NCBI GenBank assembly: GCA_021784495.1
Contig: JAJXSQ010000140.1
Span: 1 to 6,184, forward strand
Source of the DNA: Myxococcales bacterium
Lineage (GTDB): Bacteria > Myxococcota > Myxococcia > Myxococcales > Anaeromyxobacteraceae
DNA length: 6,184 nt
Direction of reading: 5' to 3'
The position numbers were made by a program, and so were the translations under genes. Under the pieces are notes generated by a model. That model did no database searches. It saw nothing but the letters and a program-made list of their open reading frames with translations, and was not told where the DNA came from. Position 1 is the first letter of the stretch. The number at the start of each line of letters is the position of its first letter. Shown one piece after another: positions 5,514-6,184 of this stretch.

Positions 5514-5584
5514 TGGGGGATCGTCTAACGGCAGGACGCCAGTCTCTGGATCTGGCTATCAAGGTTCGAATCCTTGTCCCCCAG
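5514..5584 (+). tRNA. tRNA-Gln (anticodon CTG)
   Basis: The cloverleaf folds cleanly. The acceptor stem TGGGGGA pairs with TCCCCCA at all seven positions, including the T1-A72 pair typical of glutamine tRNAs, and the discriminator is G73. The D-stem is GTC/GAC. The anticodon arm is CCAGT, loop CTCTGGA, TCTGG, with CTG at 5546-5548 (reads CAG) and a T31/T39 mismatch at the loop-closing position. The T-arm is CAAGG, loop TTCGAAT, CCTTG. The variable loop is 4 nt. CCA is not encoded. I see no clear promoter of its own; it lies 7 nt after a protein stop codon and probably matures from that transcript by RNase P and 3' trimming. Confidence 0.95.
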
Positions 5585-5617
5585 CTTCAAAACCGTCCCG
5601 TATTTCCCTCCTCACCG

Positions 5618-5646
5618 TTGACTGCCGCAGCGGCGGAGGGTACAGA
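5618..5646 (+). promoter_or_regulatory. Promoter between the tRNA genes, for tRNA-Glu
   Basis: TTGACT (5618-5623) and TACAGA (5641-5646) are 17 bp apart, in the 77-bp gap between the two tRNAs. Transcription would start near 5653, about 9 nt before the mature 5' end of tRNA-Glu, which is normal for a tRNA precursor. tRNA-Glu may therefore be made independently as well as by read-through from tRNA-Gln. Confidence 0.5.
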
Positions 5647-5661
5647 GAGCACGCTTCGAAG

Positions 5662-5733
5662 GGCCCCTTAGTCTAGCGGTCAGGACGTCGGCCTCTCACG
5701 TCGAAGACATGGGTTCAATTCCCGTAGGGGTCA
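5662..5733 (+). tRNA. tRNA-Glu (anticodon CTC)
   Basis: The acceptor stem GGCCCCT pairs with AGGGGTC, with G1-C72 and a G2/T71 wobble; the discriminator is A73. The D-stem is GTC/GAC with loop TAGCGGTCAG. The anticodon arm is TCGGC, loop CTCTCAC, GTCGA, with one G/T wobble and CTC at 5695-5697 (reads GAG). The T-arm is ATGGG, loop TTCAATT, CCCGT. The variable loop is 4 nt. CCA is not encoded. A perfect intrinsic terminator starts 9 nt downstream. Confidence 0.95.
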
Positions 5734-5742
5734 CACGCAGCG

Positions 5743-5782
5743 GCCCCCGCAACCTCGTCCGGGTTGCGGGGGCTTCGTTTTT
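5743..5782 (+). terminator. Strong intrinsic terminator of the tRNA unit
   Basis: GCCCCCGCAACC at 5743-5754 pairs perfectly with GGTTGCGGGGGC at 5762-5773 across a 7-nt loop. It is followed by TTCGTTTTT at 5774-5782. The 12-bp stem plus T-run makes this the only convincing rho-independent terminator in the window. It ends 24 bp before the convergent PEGA gene, where the opposite-strand T-run is lacking, so it acts for the plus strand. Confidence 0.93.
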
Positions 5783-5806
5783 CCGGGGCCCGCGCGCCGC
5801 GTTCGC

Positions 5807-6184
5807 TCAGCGCGGGAGCGGGACGCGGAGGACGCGGAGGGTGTCGGCCCTGCAGCGCACCCGCCCGCGCCAGGGGCGCGCGCCGCGCCGGTCGAGCCTC
5901 ACCTCGAGCTCGTCGCCGGGCGCGCAGCTCACCGAGGCCACGATCGGCGTCTCCCCGAGGTCCCGACCGTCCACGCGGAGCGTCGCCCCCTCCGGCTCCG
6001 TGTCGACCGAGAGGCCGAAGCCCTGGAAGGGCGCGGTCACCTCGCCGTCGGCGCCGCGGCGCGCGTCGCGGGGGGCGATCAGCTCGGAGTCCCGCCAGGC
6101 CCCCTGCGCCTCCCGCAGGGCGCGCGCGGCCGCGGCGGCCCCGGCGCGCTCGTCGGCGGTGGGAGCGACCGGGCGGCGAGGCGC
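5807..6184 (-). CDS. PEGA-domain protein, C-terminal part (start lies outside the window)
   Basis: The minus-strand frame has no stop from 5807 to the window edge, giving at least 125 residues of a longer protein. GTG 6040 could be read as an in-frame start, but the coding pattern continues upstream (Ala/Arg-rich helix-like AAAAARALREAQGAW, then DSELIAP), so I treat it as internal. The C-terminal 75 residues contain a PEGA domain: LSVDTEPEGATLRVDGRDLG, then TPI, followed by strands with two Cys (SCAPGD and RVRCRAD) that could form a disulfide. PEGA modules are short beta-sandwich domains found at the C-termini of surface proteins and of kinases in myxobacteria, where they probably mediate protein or wall contact. 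The rest of the protein and hence its role are not visible here. The gene converges on the tRNA unit. Confidence 0.75.
   Translation of the reverse strand, partial: APRRPVAPTADERAGAAAAARALREAQGAWRDSELIAPRDARRGADGEVTAPFQGFGLSVDTEPEGATLRVDGRDLGETPIVASVSCAPGDELEVRLDRRGARPWRGRVRCRADTLRVLRVPLPR

Noticed and set aside
5131..5676. Plus-strand frame of 181 codons running through both tRNA-Gln and the 5165-5506 gene
   Set aside because: It overlaps a tRNA gene and is out of frame with the exported protein, which has a proper signal peptide.
5514..5806. tRNA genes as an integration (att) site
   Set aside because: No integrase gene and no duplicated tRNA 3' end is visible in the window; the downstream terminator and PEGA gene look like undisturbed chromosome.
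1..6184. CRISPR array, insertion sequence, riboswitch or toxin-antitoxin pair
   Set aside because: I looked on both strands and saw no regularly spaced repeats, no terminal inverted repeats with a transposase, no known riboswitch core and no paired small-toxin layout.

Overview
The base composition is very GC-rich (well over 70 % by eye) and the coding frames have almost exclusively G/C third positions. Together with the gene families present, this suggests a Myxococcota (deltaproteobacterial) genome of the Anaeromyxobacter type. The families are a cytosolic PAS histidine kinase with a Cys cluster, a stand-alone MshEN-domain protein and a PEGA-domain protein. The lineage call is inference, because there is no rRNA or marker gene to settle it. 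The window reads as ordinary chromosome: no transposase, integrase, CRISPR array or phage gene is visible.

Layout. (1) 41-1243, minus: a soluble PAS/histidine kinase of 400 aa with a strong Shine-Dalgarno sequence. (2) A 138-bp divergent intergenic region follows, with a palindrome and a plausible promoter. (3) 1382-1693, plus: a 103-aa exported small protein. (4) 1762-3168, plus: a class II fumarase/aspartase superfamily enzyme, best called aspartate ammonia-lyase. (5) 3246-4496, plus: a 416-aa protein with an N-terminal MshEN-type (c-di-GMP-binding-like) domain, a Pro/Ala/Gly linker and a GAF-like C-terminus. (6) 4511-5056, plus: an unrecognised 181-aa cytosolic protein. (7) 5165-5506, plus: a 113-aa exported protein, followed 7 nt later by tRNA-Gln(CTG), then tRNA-Glu(CTC) with its own promoter, then a strong intrinsic terminator. 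(8) 5807-6184, minus: the C-terminal part of a PEGA-domain protein that runs off the window.

No single pathway links the genes. Two are signalling proteins (the kinase and the MshEN/GAF protein), one is central nitrogen/carbon metabolism (aspartate to fumarate plus ammonia), and two or three are envelope or exported proteins. The clearest cross-gene pattern is regulatory. Four plus-strand genes lack a Shine-Dalgarno sequence and instead have a -10-like hexamer 6 to 12 nt before the start codon, as expected for leaderless or near-leaderless mRNAs. The divergent kinase gene has a textbook ribosome-binding site. I did not find a convincing undescribed multi-gene system; the findings are individual leads.
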